DNA of 41,963 bases from an uncultured Eubacterium sp. (GTDB taxonomy: Bacteria; Bacillota; Clostridia; Lachnospirales; Lachnospiraceae): the NCBI GenBank assembly GCA_947384955.1, contig CANDJC010000030.1, positions 1 to 41,963 of the forward strand, given 5' to 3'. This document shows positions 1 to 7,517 of the stretch, one piece after another. Below the pieces are notes generated by a model, which was not told the origin of the DNA, did not search any database, and saw nothing but the letters and a program-made list of their open reading frames with translations. A program made the position numbers and the translations under genes. How positions within the stretch are numbered: the first letter of the stretch is position 1; every line of letters starts with the position of its first letter.

Positions 1-3
1 AAA

Positions 4-83
4 TGCCGCTGATGGGACTTGAACCCATATGGTTTCCCGTACGATTTTGAGTCGTATGCGTCTGCCAATTCCGCCACAGCGGC
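4..83 (-). tRNA. tRNA-Leu (anticodon CAA)
   Basis: Read on the minus strand, the acceptor stem GCCGCTG pairs with CAGCGGC, with A as discriminator base. The anticodon stem TACGA/TCGTA encloses the loop CTCAAAA, giving anticodon CAA (reads UUG). The T-arm contains GGTTCAAGTCCC. A variable arm lies between the anticodon and T arms, as expected for a class II leucine tRNA. The 3' CCA is not encoded. A candidate promoter lies directly upstream at 108-136. Confidence 0.96.
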
Positions 84-107
84 TTATCTTTACTGCCTAT
101 GGATGAT

Positions 108-136
108 ATATTAGCACATCATTAGATAATATGCAA
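108..136 (-). promoter_or_regulatory. sigma-A-type promoter for tRNA-Leu(CAA)
   Basis: On the minus strand TTGCAT is followed by a 17-bp spacer and TAATAT, about 25 bp before the tRNA 5' end. The second tRNA-Leu in this window has the same layout (TTGACG-17-TAATAT), which supports the call. The rest of 137-311 holds no convincing gene. Confidence 0.55.
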
Positions 137-311
137 CATTTTTTTAAGAATTTTAACGCAAAAATCCATTTGAAACTGTTTCGTGATGGAATTTTAGAGT
201 GGTCTGTGCAGTTTCTGTCCTATTTTGCATTTACTGCACAGCCCGTAAAAAAGATATCTGAACGGTTACATAACAAAACTGTACGCTGCCATACAAAACC
301 GGGAAAACTCA

Positions 312-1883
312 TTACTTCTTTATATGTTTCTCAATTATACACGTATGACCTTTCTTATCATCATAACTGATTCCTATCAGCAAAATATCTCCCGTATATC
401 CTTCCAGCCAGACAGCATATTCCCTGTCTTTTATCTGGCTGACTGCGGCTTCTGCTGACCGGTTCCATTTCAGTTCCACCAAAAGCGCGGGCCTGTCTGT
501 ATTTCTTTTGGGAAGATAAACAATATCAGCAAAACCTTTTCCAGACGGAAATTCCATAATCGGATTCATATAATAAACTTTAGCGCTATAATAAGCAATC
601 AGCACAGTGCAGGAAAGCGAATTTTCATCATTGTATCTTAACATCGCTGCTGTTTCATTATGGACAGCTGCAATTCCTTCTGCCACTGCTTCTGCATTCA
701 GATTCCAGGTGCTTTCAAGAAGCTTTTCAGAACGTCTGACTGCCTGTATCAGTCCATTCCACCCAGGGCTGTCGGCCGCATTCAGAAACTCCTGTGCAAT
801 TTCCAGATTGGGAATAAAAACCTCTCCAGCCTCTCTGTCACAAGTCAGATACCCAAGATGTACCAGCAATGTCAGTATATCATCCCTGTTCTGAAAAGTA
901 GTCATATCATTCTGAAATTTCCTCGTATTCACTTTGCATCTGGCATTTCCAAGCATCGTAAGGACCGCCTCCTTCAAGCCGTCAAAGTTTAAATCAATAT
1001 AAACCTTTAACGCTTCATATGTCTCTGTGCCGGTCCAGTAGCTTTGAAAGTCACCGCTTTCTATCAGTTCGGTAACTGCCATAGGATTGTAAATATGAAT
1101 TCCTTCCATAAGATATCCGTCATACCATTTTCTGGCTTCCTCAAAATCAGTTCCATATGTTTCACAGAGTTTTCTGACCTCTTCCTCCGTAAAACCAAAG
1201 TCACTGGCAAGTCTTCCCGGATTCAGCACAGAAAACTCCTTAAAGATATTAATCGCAGAATGCTCCCCGTACTTTTTAATCGGAAGTATTCCGGTCATAT
1301 AAGCAAGCTCCACATAATCCTGTCCTTTAAAAAGACCCCGCAGAAAATCGAGATACTCTTTTTGTATGTCTCTGCGCTCTTTTGCAATCCTGAATACACA
1401 GTCCCATTCGTCTACAATAAAAATAAATCCTCTGCCCGTCTGCGCATATATCTGTTCCAGAACACCTGGAAGGCCATACTGGTTTTCCTCAAAACAGTCC
1501 CCAAATTCTTTTCTGAGCTCCGAGATTACCAATTCCTGTATCTTATCTATAAAAATGTCTGTATGTGATTTCCTGAACAAAAACTTTTGAATATCCAGGC
1601 GGATTACAGAATGCTTATTAAGATGTTTTTTGTATTGTTTATCTTTACTGATTTTAAGCCCTGAAAATAAGTTTTCAGAATCACATCCGCAGCTGTAATA
1701 GGCCGAGAGCATATTTGCCGCCATAGATTTTCCAAACCGGCGCGGACGGCTAACGCATAGAAAACGTTTTTCCGTCCTGTATGCTGCGTTCACTCTGGAA
1801 ATCAGCATACTTTTATCCACATAAATATCAGAAAATCTTGCCATCTCAAATGCCGCATTTCCCGGATTGACATAAATACCCAT
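312..1883 (-). CDS. AAA-ATPase-like / PD-(D/E)XK nuclease domain protein
   Basis: A 523-residue protein of the AAA-ATPase_like plus PDDEXK_9 family, common in multiple copies in Clostridia and Bacteroidia; its cellular role is not established. The N-terminus has the family signature NPGNAAFE...IYVDKS, then a P-loop variant RPRRFGKS near residue 45 and a Walker B-like FIFIVDEWD near residue 155. The C-terminus carries the nuclease-like core FADIVYLP...LLVELKWN (D...E-x-K). I chose the ATG at 1883 because AAGGAG sits about 10 bp upstream and the family begins MGIYxNPGN. An upstream in-frame ATG at 1931 has a weaker case, since the predicted transcript starts inside its ribosome site. It is monocistronic. 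Family assignment is firm; function is unknown. Confidence 0.88.
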   Translation of the reverse strand: MGIYVNPGNAAFEMARFSDIYVDKSMLISRVNAAYRTEKRFLCVSRPRRFGKSMAANMLSAYYSCGCDSENLFSGLKISKDKQYKKHLNKHSVIRLDIQKFLFRKSHTDIFIDKIQELVISELRKEFGDCFEENQYGLPGVLEQIYAQTGRGFIFIVDEWDCVFRIAKERRDIQKEYLDFLRGLFKGQDYVELAYMTGILPIKKYGEHSAINIFKEFSVLNPGRLASDFGFTEEEVRKLCETYGTDFEEARKWYDGYLMEGIHIYNPMAVTELIESGDFQSYWTGTETYEALKVYIDLNFDGLKEAVLTMLGNARCKVNTRKFQNDMTTFQNRDDILTLLVHLGYLTCDREAGEVFIPNLEIAQEFLNAADSPGWNGLIQAVRRSEKLLESTWNLNAEAVAEGIAAVHNETAAMLRYNDENSLSCTVLIAYYSAKVYYMNPIMEFPSGKGFADIVYLPKRNTDRPALLVELKWNRSAEAAVSQIKDREYAVWLEGYTGDILLIGISYDDKKGHTCIIEKHIKK

Positions 1884-1946
1884 GATATCCTGCTCCTTTC
1901 CAGATGACATTCCAGCCACCTTCCCTATCATGCAGATTCACTCCTG

Positions 1947-1975
1947 ATTATAGCCTGTTTTTGATACATCTGCAA
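1947..1975 (-). promoter_or_regulatory. promoter of the AAA/PD-(D/E)XK gene
   Basis: On the minus strand TTGCAG, a 17-bp spacer and TATAAT. The predicted transcript start is near 1940, leaving about 55 nt of leader before the ATG at 1883. It is divergent from the B12-riboswitch promoter 17 bp away. Confidence 0.6.
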
Positions 1976-1991
1976 TCAAAAGAATCTGTAA

Positions 1992-2020
1992 TTGACAGAA
2001 ATCCCATTTCATATTATGAT
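1992..2020 (+). promoter_or_regulatory. sigma-A promoter driving the cobalamin riboswitch
   Basis: TTGACA at 1992-1997, a 17-bp spacer and TATGAT at 2015-2020. Transcription would begin at about 2027, at the 5' edge of the riboswitch. Confidence 0.75.
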
Positions 2021-2026
2021 AATTAC

Positions 2027-2225
2027 CGGACTGTTCGGGGAAACAGGTGCAAGACCTGTGCGAGCCCGTCGCCGTAAGGCATAGAAACAGCCGCCGTTCC
2101 TACCGAAAGCCACGGTTCGGAAAAAGCCATTGGACGAAATACGCCATCAGACATCCTGCTGACGTTCCATAGTCTGAGAAGGCCGGACAGCGAATGCCAA
2201 GCCGAAACACCCGTTCAGCCCGTAT
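2027..2225 (+). promoter_or_regulatory. cobalamin (B12) riboswitch
   Basis: A leader of about 200 nt has the cobalamin aptamer hallmarks in order: GGGGAA, then CAGGTGCAAGACCTG (B12-box region), GCCCGTCGCCGTAAGG, AAAGCCACGGTT, and a 3' segment AGTCTGAGAAGGCCGGAC that matches the conserved AGTCnGnAnACCnGCC-type block. It lies between a sigma-A promoter and a lipoprotein/ECF S-component pair. By established knowledge such aptamers repress downstream genes when adenosyl- or methylcobalamin is bound. Boundaries are approximate, and I did not resolve the expression platform. Confidence 0.82.
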
Positions 2226-2287
2226 CCTCACTTTTACTGCGGCTGCCAGTTGCATGAGGAAATATTATAACAAAAGGAGAACAAAAA

Positions 2288-2842
2288 ATGATAACGAAAA
2301 TCACAAAAAAACTATCGTCATTCGTTCTTTGTACCGCGCTGATTGTGGCTATGGCGTTTACTACAGCAGGATGTAATGGCAAATCAGACGATGCTGCATC
2401 GAAGGACGCTGCCAAAACCGAAAGCAGCGCACAGGAAAATGACAGCACACAGACAGACGCCCCTGCCTCTGGAGAAGACAGCCAGCAGACAGATGCAGAC
2501 GTACCTGACGAAACCAGCGCACAGGATGATGTAAAAACAGCTGGCGAAGGCAGTACGAAGTTTCTCTTCACTGTAACAGACCCGGACGGAAATGAGACTG
2601 CGTTCGAAGTTCATACAGACAAAGAAACCGTAGGAGAAGCGCTGTCAGACGCCGGTTTAATCGAAGGAGAGGAAGGGCAGTACGGCCTGTATGTGACATC
2701 CGTTAACGGAATTACTGCTGACTATGACAGTGACGGCCTGTACTGGGCTTTTTATATTAATGACGAATACGCCACGCAGGGGGTGGACTTGGTTACAATA
2801 ACGGAAGGCGATACCTATTCATTTAAGGCCGAAAAAGCATGA
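2288..2842 (+). CDS. DUF4430 (transcobalamin-like) lipoprotein
   Basis: A 184-residue exported lipoprotein. A lysine-rich n-region and hydrophobic core end in the lipobox TTAGC with Cys29. Residues about 30-92 are a Ser/Thr/Asp/Glu/Gln-rich linker that would hold the domain off the membrane. Residues about 95-184 are a DUF4430 domain (FTVTDPDGNETAFEV...YGLYVTSVNG...YWAFYINDEYA). DUF4430 is also the fold of the C-terminal domain of transcobalamin and intrinsic factor. AAAGGAG lies about 9 bp before the ATG. The B12 riboswitch upstream and the translationally coupled ECF S component downstream suggest a surface corrinoid-capture protein. Binding itself is inferred. Confidence 0.9.
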   Translation: MITKITKKLSSFVLCTALIVAMAFTTAGCNGKSDDAASKDAAKTESSAQENDSTQTDAPASGEDSQQTDADVPDETSAQDDVKTAGEGSTKFLFTVTDPDGNETAFEVHTDKETVGEALSDAGLIEGEEGQYGLYVTSVNGITADYDSDGLYWAFYINDEYATQGVDLVTITEGDTYSFKAEKA

Positions 2843-3357
2843 AACTAAACATAAGGGAAATCACCATATTTGCAATGCTCGGTTCTTTGATGTATGCTTC
2901 CAAAATGATTATGGAAATCGCGCCAAATATTCATCTGCTTGGCGTATTTACCATTGCTTTCACAGTTGTATACAGAAAAAAGGCACTTTATCCCATTTAT
3001 ATTTTTGTACTGCTAAACGGCATGTTCAGCGGATTTGCTGCCTGGTGGATTCCTTATTTATATGTATGGACGGTTTTATGGGGAATGACAATGCTTCTTC
3101 CTAAAAAACTGCCAAAGCGGGCCGCACCGCTTATCTATATGTCGGTATGCGCCGCGCATGGATTTTTGTTCGGCACACTGTACGCCCCGGCACAGGCAGT
3201 TCTGTTCGGACTGAGCTTTCAGGGCATGGCTGCATGGATTATCGCCGGACTTCCATGGGACTTTCTGCATGGTGTCAGCAACTTCTTCTGCGGTATCCTG
3301 ATTGTACCTGTGATTTCCGCACTCAGGCTTGCAGAAAAAAATTCTATTCAAGGCTGA
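2839..3357 (+). CDS. ECF transporter S component, probably for cobalamin/corrinoid
   Basis: A 172-residue integral membrane protein with about five to six hydrophobic segments. The N-terminal pattern REITIFAMLGSLMYASKMIME is typical of ECF-transporter substrate-binding (S) components, which dock on a shared EcfT-EcfA-EcfA' module; none is encoded in this window. It overlaps the DUF4430 gene by ATGA (2839-2842), so translation is probably coupled. Riboswitch control and the transcobalamin-like partner point to cobalamin or a precursor as substrate, comparable in role to CbrT-type S components. The substrate is inferred from context. Confidence 0.82.
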   Translation: MKLNIREITIFAMLGSLMYASKMIMEIAPNIHLLGVFTIAFTVVYRKKALYPIYIFVLLNGMFSGFAAWWIPYLYVWTVLWGMTMLLPKKLPKRAAPLIYMSVCAAHGFLFGTLYAPAQAVLFGLSFQGMAAWIIAGLPWDFLHGVSNFFCGILIVPVISALRLAEKNSIQG

Positions 3358-3401
3358 CCGTGCTGACATTCCAACAGTCATATTATTCTACAGCAGCAGA
3401 C

Positions 3402-3442
3402 AAAAACAGGGTACTTTCCAGTTATATAGAAAGTACCCTGTT
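3402..3442 (-). terminator. terminator-like hairpin between convergent genes
   Basis: A perfect 14-bp inverted repeat (3405-3418 with 3429-3442) has a 10-nt loop. On the minus strand the stem runs into TTTTTG, so it best serves the 62-codon gene at 3492-3680. On the plus strand no U-tract follows, though the stem could still protect or end the B12-uptake mRNA. Confidence 0.6.
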
Positions 3443-3491
3443 ACTGCCGGTATCTGCTGTTATGATTCTGTTCTTCCATGCCGGCTGCCTG

Positions 3492-3680
3492 TTATCGGTT
3501 ACCTGTCTGTTCCAGATAAAATCTGCATGCATGAAAATTGCCGTTTAATGCCAGGAATCCGCACACAATCTGAGCGCCGTTTTCTTCCATATATTTTATA
3601 AATCTTTCTTTCAGGCTTAATTTTCCTGTACGCATACCATGATTTGTTACTGCTTTATTTGTCATTGTCAGTGCTGTCAT
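3492..3680 (-). CDS. small hypothetical protein (62 aa)
   Basis: I chose the ATG at 3680 because AAAAAAGGAGATTTCAATT directly precedes it; a longer in-frame start at 3734 lacks such a site. The 62-residue product starts MTALTMTNKAVTNHGMRTGK, then has a charged segment LSLKERFIKYMEENGAQ, a short hydrophobic stretch IVCGFLALNG, and ends NFHACRFYLEQTGNR. It has no signal peptide and no full membrane span. A terminator-like hairpin lies 50 bp downstream. I do not recognise the family. The ribosome site and terminator make a real gene likely. Confidence 0.6.
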   Translation of the reverse strand: MTALTMTNKAVTNHGMRTGKLSLKERFIKYMEENGAQIVCGFLALNGNFHACRFYLEQTGNR

Positions 3681-3890
3681 AATTGAAATCTCCTTTTTTT
3701 CAAATTTAAGTAGCTCACCTGTCAGCTTTGTCATACCTTGCTGACAATGACTATCTTACAGTAACCAGGCTTCGGATAACAGGCCGATATTTGACTTTTT
3801 TTAAGTCAATATTGACATTTCTGCCTCTGTTTCATCTGCCCTGCGAACATATGCCGTTCAGTATTCGGATATCAAACGTTACCCGCATTA

Positions 3891-4057
3891 TCCAGCCAGC
3901 ATCTGTCTCCTGGATTTTCCAGTTATCTGCCAATATCTGTCCTCCTGAATCCAAAGTTATTCTGCCAGCATCTGTCTTCCTGGATTCTGCAGCTATTCTG
4001 CCATCGTCTGCTCTCCTGATTTTTCCATCTTATTCTGCCAGCATCCGCTCCACCAGC
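3891..4057. repeat. degenerate tandem repeat of the metH 3' end (about 34-37 bp units)
   Basis: Four imperfect units with the core attctgccagcatctgtc (variants ccagccagcatctgtctc, tctgccaatatctgtcct, tctgccatcgtctgctct) follow one another. A fifth, ttattctgccagcatccgc, is the last codons and stop of metH. The repeats therefore extend the metH terminus into non-coding DNA. The rest of 3681-3890 holds no gene. It contains a TTGACTT/AAGTCAA palindrome at 3791-3809 that may end metH transcripts. Confidence 0.65.
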
Positions 4058-6732
4058 TTCACACAGTCAGCTGCATCTTTCGAATAGCCGTCCGCTCCGA
4101 TTTCTTCCGCAAACCCCTGCGTAATCGCCGCACCGCCGATGATAATCTTTCCAGTGTACCCCTTCTCTTTTGCCAGCGCCACAACTTCTTTCATACGCAT
4201 CATCGTCGTTGTCATCAGCGCAGACAGACCGATGACTGCGGCATGTTCTTCTATTGCTGTCGATACAATCGTTTCCGCAGCAACATCCTTGCCCAGGTCA
4301 ATGACATGATAGCCATAATTGCGCAGCATCAGCACGACAAGATTTTTCCCAATATCATGAATATCGCCTTCTACGGTCGCAAGAACCAGCACAGCCGCTT
4401 CTGCATCTCCTGCTTTGCGCTCTATCTGCGGTTCCAGATATTCAATCGCTGTTTTCATGGCATTTGCACTGGCAATCAGCTGCGGCAGAAAATATTTCTG
4501 CTGATTAAACAGTTCGCCCACTTCATTGATAGCCGGTATCAGATACTGGTCTATTACCTGTTCCGGGCGGGCAGCATTTGAAAGTTCTTCTTTTACATAT
4601 TTAATAATACTGTTTTTCTCTCCGTGAAGCACTGCCAGGTAAACAGCATTCGATTTGACAGCTGCACTGAAATCTTGTTCTGCTGCCAGGCTGCTGGCAC
4701 CGCTTCCTGCTATTATCTGTTCCCCGTTTCCCGCCGCAGCCCGTACCCCGCCGCTGTCTGCTCTATACATACTGCCGCCTGCTGCTGGCACACCGCCGTC
4801 TGCTGCCGCTCGCACACCGCCGTCTGCCTTGTACACGCTGCCGTCTGCTTTGTGCCCACTGCTGTCTGCTGCCGCTCGCACACCGCCGCCTGCTGTTCCC
4901 GGCACACTGCTGTTATCTGCCCGGTATCCGGCTGCCGCTGCATGTGCGCTGTATTTTTGCTGCTGCTCCTGTTCCTGTTTTTCCTGCTTTTTCCTGTACA
5001 CCTGAATACGGCTGATGTAACCCATATCGCCGCCTTCTTTATGCAGCAGCATATCCGCTGCCGCCGCCATATTCATAAGCAGGTCCTGGGACGGATTGAC
5101 AATTGCCATCGTAAGCCCGTTTGCAATTGCCATCGTAAGAAAAGCAGCGTTTACAAATGAACGTTCCGGCAGACCGAAGGAAATATTCGAAAGACCGCAT
5201 ATAGTCGCAAGTCCCAGCTGCGAATGGCAGTATTTTATCGTATCAAAGCATTCCAGCGCCGCATCCGGATTTGCACCGACAGTAGCGGTTAATCCGTCCA
5301 CAATGATGTCCTCTTTTGCAAATCCCTGGCGAAGCGCTTCATCCAGAATCGTATGCACAATTTCCCGTTTTTCCACTGGTGTTTTCGGAAGCCCCTTATC
5401 CGAAAGCGGCAGCAGGATAAACATTGCGCCGTATTTTTTTGCAATCGGCAGCAGCCGTTCAAATTTCTCTTTTTCCAGCGAAATCGAATTAATCAGCGCC
5501 CGTCCCGGATAAATCCGAAGCGCCGCCTCAATCACCTCAATATAACTCGAATCGATGCACAGCGGACAGTCTGACACCGACGTCACCTCGCCGACTGCTT
5601 CTAACATCATCTGCTTTTCATCAATGCCGTTCATTCCCATATTGATATCCAGAACCGAAGCGCCGTTTTCTTCCTGCTCCCTGGCCATAGAGCGCACCAG
5701 CTCCAGACTGCCTTCCTTCAGCTCTGCCTGCAGCTTCTTCTTCCCCGTAGGGTTAATCCGTTCACCCACAGCCAGAAAACTGCCTTCCATCCCGATTTCC
5801 ACAGTTCTGCGTTCCGATGCCAGCACGCGCCTTTTCTCCTTACGCACCGGCAGCCTTTGTACATCACGGACAGCCCGGGCCAGCGCTTCAATATGCATCG
5901 GCGCCGTACCGCAGCAGCCGCCCAGGATAGCTGCCCCGCATTCTGCCAGTTTTCTTCCTGCACGGGCAAAATCCTCAGGGCTTGTCCGATACACCGTCTT
6001 TCCGTCTTCCAGCTCAGGAAGCCCGGCATTTGGCTTTGCGAGAATCGGGACATTCGCATATGCATACATTTTTTCTACAATTTCTATCATTTCTTCGGGC
6101 CCCGTGGAGCAGTTCAGCCCGACTGCATCGGCCCCCAGGCTCTGGAGCACGACAACAGCCGTCTGCGGGTCTGTCCCAAACAGTGTCCTTGCATCCGCCT
6201 CAAAGGTCAGGCTCGCCATTACAGGAAGCTCACATGTTTCCTTTACCGCAAGAACTGCCGCCCTTGTTTCCTGAAGGCTCATCATTGTTTCTGCTACAAA
6301 TAAATCCACCCCGGCTTCACATAAAACCTTCACCTGTTCCTTATAAATATCCACCAATTCTTCAAACTGCAGGCTTCCAAGCGGATACAGCTGCTGTCCC
6401 GTCATCGTCAAATCCCCGGCTACCAGCGCTTTCCCCTCAGCCGCCTCTTTAGACAGCCGGACCAGCCGCGTATTGATATCCGCAAGCTGATTTTCAAGAC
6501 CATATTCTGCCAGCTTGATGCGGTTTCCGGTAAATGTCGGCGCATACAAAATATTTGTGCCTGCTTTCACATAACTGCGCTGAAGCTGTACCATCACATC
6601 CTCATGCTCTAAAATCCACTGCTCCGGACAAACCCCGGCCGGCATTCCGGCTTTTTGAAGATTTGTGCCTGTGGCACCGTCCAGTATGATAATACCGCAT
6701 TCTGCGAGATATCGAAATTCTTGTCTTGTCAT
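4030..6732 (-). CDS. metH: cobalamin-dependent methionine synthase (no reactivation domain)
   Basis: Transfers methyl from 5-methyltetrahydrofolate through cobalamin to homocysteine. Domains over 900 residues: homocysteine S-methyltransferase (1-290) with zinc cysteines C208 in GLNCSTG and C273/C274 in GGCCGT; pterin-binding barrel (about 310-575); a linker; B12 cap (about 690-770); and B12-binding Rossmann domain (about 775-900) with axial His792 in GDIHDIGKN. There is no C-terminal AdoMet-binding activation domain, as in many Clostridia where a separate protein reactivates the enzyme. Unusual: linker residues about 590-688 are a repetitive Ala/Gly/Asp-rich stretch (repeated VRAAAD, KADG, YRAD). 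AGGAG lies about 11 bp before the ATG. The B12-uptake unit lies next door, but no riboswitch is visible in the short metH leader. Confidence 0.95.
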   Translation of the reverse strand: MTRQEFRYLAECGIIILDGATGTNLQKAGMPAGVCPEQWILEHEDVMVQLQRSYVKAGTNILYAPTFTGNRIKLAEYGLENQLADINTRLVRLSKEAAEGKALVAGDLTMTGQQLYPLGSLQFEELVDIYKEQVKVLCEAGVDLFVAETMMSLQETRAAVLAVKETCELPVMASLTFEADARTLFGTDPQTAVVVLQSLGADAVGLNCSTGPEEMIEIVEKMYAYANVPILAKPNAGLPELEDGKTVYRTSPEDFARAGRKLAECGAAILGGCCGTAPMHIEALARAVRDVQRLPVRKEKRRVLASERRTVEIGMEGSFLAVGERINPTGKKKLQAELKEGSLELVRSMAREQEENGASVLDINMGMNGIDEKQMMLEAVGEVTSVSDCPLCIDSSYIEVIEAALRIYPGRALINSISLEKEKFERLLPIAKKYGAMFILLPLSDKGLPKTPVEKREIVHTILDEALRQGFAKEDIIVDGLTATVGANPDAALECFDTIKYCHSQLGLATICGLSNISFGLPERSFVNAAFLTMAIANGLTMAIVNPSQDLLMNMAAAADMLLHKEGGDMGYISRIQVYRKKQEKQEQEQQQKYSAHAAAAGYRADNSSVPGTAGGGVRAAADSSGHKADGSVYKADGGVRAAADGGVPAAGGSMYRADSGGVRAAAGNGEQIIAGSGASSLAAEQDFSAAVKSNAVYLAVLHGEKNSIIKYVKEELSNAARPEQVIDQYLIPAINEVGELFNQQKYFLPQLIASANAMKTAIEYLEPQIERKAGDAEAAVLVLATVEGDIHDIGKNLVVLMLRNYGYHVIDLGKDVAAETIVSTAIEEHAAVIGLSALMTTTMMRMKEVVALAKEKGYTGKIIIGGAAITQGFAEEIGADGYSKDAADCVKLVERMLAE

Positions 6733-6782
6733 CCGTTTTGCATCTCCTATGCCTTTATTTGTACATTCACATTCCGGATTTT

Positions 6783-6811
6783 ATTATAATATTGTCAGAG
6801 CAAGCTGACTA
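6783..6811 (-). promoter_or_regulatory. candidate metH promoter
   Basis: On the minus strand TAGTCA, a 17-bp spacer and TATAAT. The spacer region carries a GTCAG/CTGAC dyad that could be an operator. The -10 box is strong and the -35 box is weak. Confidence 0.45.
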
Positions 6812-6865
6812 GTCTTTTTTCAGTTTTATCTGGTAAAACGCTTTTCTTTCTGTATATTCAAACCT

Positions 6866-7492
6866 TTAGCAGGATTCAGCACGTCCTCTGTTTCTGACGA
6901 TACAGCGAATCCACTGAATGGTCTTTCCTACGAAAACTGCAGAAACAATCGTTGCAATTCCAAACCCTTTGATTTTATGCAGAAAAATAAGACTCAGCAC
7001 AACCGACAGAAGTACGCAGATTACATCATATGCAATTTTTACCTTACCCAGTTCCAGCCCGGATAATATACTGATTTGTTTTACAGTCCCATCCGGCGGG
7101 TTCTGAATCAAATTCATGTCCAGCATGCATATCATGCCAAGCGCTGTAAAGATAATGCTGAATACAAGAGCTGCAGCCTGACAGAATACAATCCGGCTGT
7201 CAATCAGTATCAGCCGGTTTAACAGGTCAATTACCCAGCCAAATACAAAAGCCAGCGGTACCTGCAGCCATAACTTCAAATCCCATATTCTCCGGGCCAG
7301 TATCATTTGAAGAACAATATTTACGAAATGAAAAAGAGCAGTCAGGCTTCCAAACGTAAAAGGCATAATGTCTGCCAAAACGAACGGTATACTGCTGATT
7401 GGAGATATTCCCAGACCGCATTTTTTGCATAATACAATTCCCAGAGAAACAAGCAGGATACCTGCTGCGTAAATCAAAACTCTTTTGAGCAT
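6866..7492 (-). CDS. YczE/YitT-like integral membrane protein
   Basis: A 208-residue membrane protein with about five to six hydrophobic helices. The N-terminus (LKRVLIYAAGILLVSLGIVL, then KKCGLGISPISSIPFVLAD) is typical of the YczE/YyaS/YitT group (DUF6198-like), whose transport substrates are unknown. I chose the ATG at 7492 because AAGGAGG lies 8 bp upstream, just after the regulator's stop. Longer in-frame starts would reach into the regulator gene. It is last in the deglycosidase-type locus, so it may be co-transcribed with the regulator, but a link to sugar or aglycone export is only an inference. Confidence 0.8.
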   Translation of the reverse strand: MLKRVLIYAAGILLVSLGIVLCKKCGLGISPISSIPFVLADIMPFTFGSLTALFHFVNIVLQMILARRIWDLKLWLQVPLAFVFGWVIDLLNRLILIDSRIVFCQAAALVFSIIFTALGMICMLDMNLIQNPPDGTVKQISILSGLELGKVKIAYDVICVLLSVVLSLIFLHKIKGFGIATIVSAVFVGKTIQWIRCIVRNRGRAESC

Positions 7493-7517
7493 TACCTGCT
7501 TCCTCCTTTTCCCCATT

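Noticed and set aside
4624-5160. Plus-strand open frame with His/Cys/Ala repeats opposite metH
   Set aside because: It is the antisense reading of the repetitive MetH linker; no promoter or ribosome site.
6812-6865. GTTTTA/TAAAAC hairpin after the YczE-like gene as terminator of the catabolic locus
   Set aside because: The stem is only 6 bp and lacks a T-tract on the minus strand.
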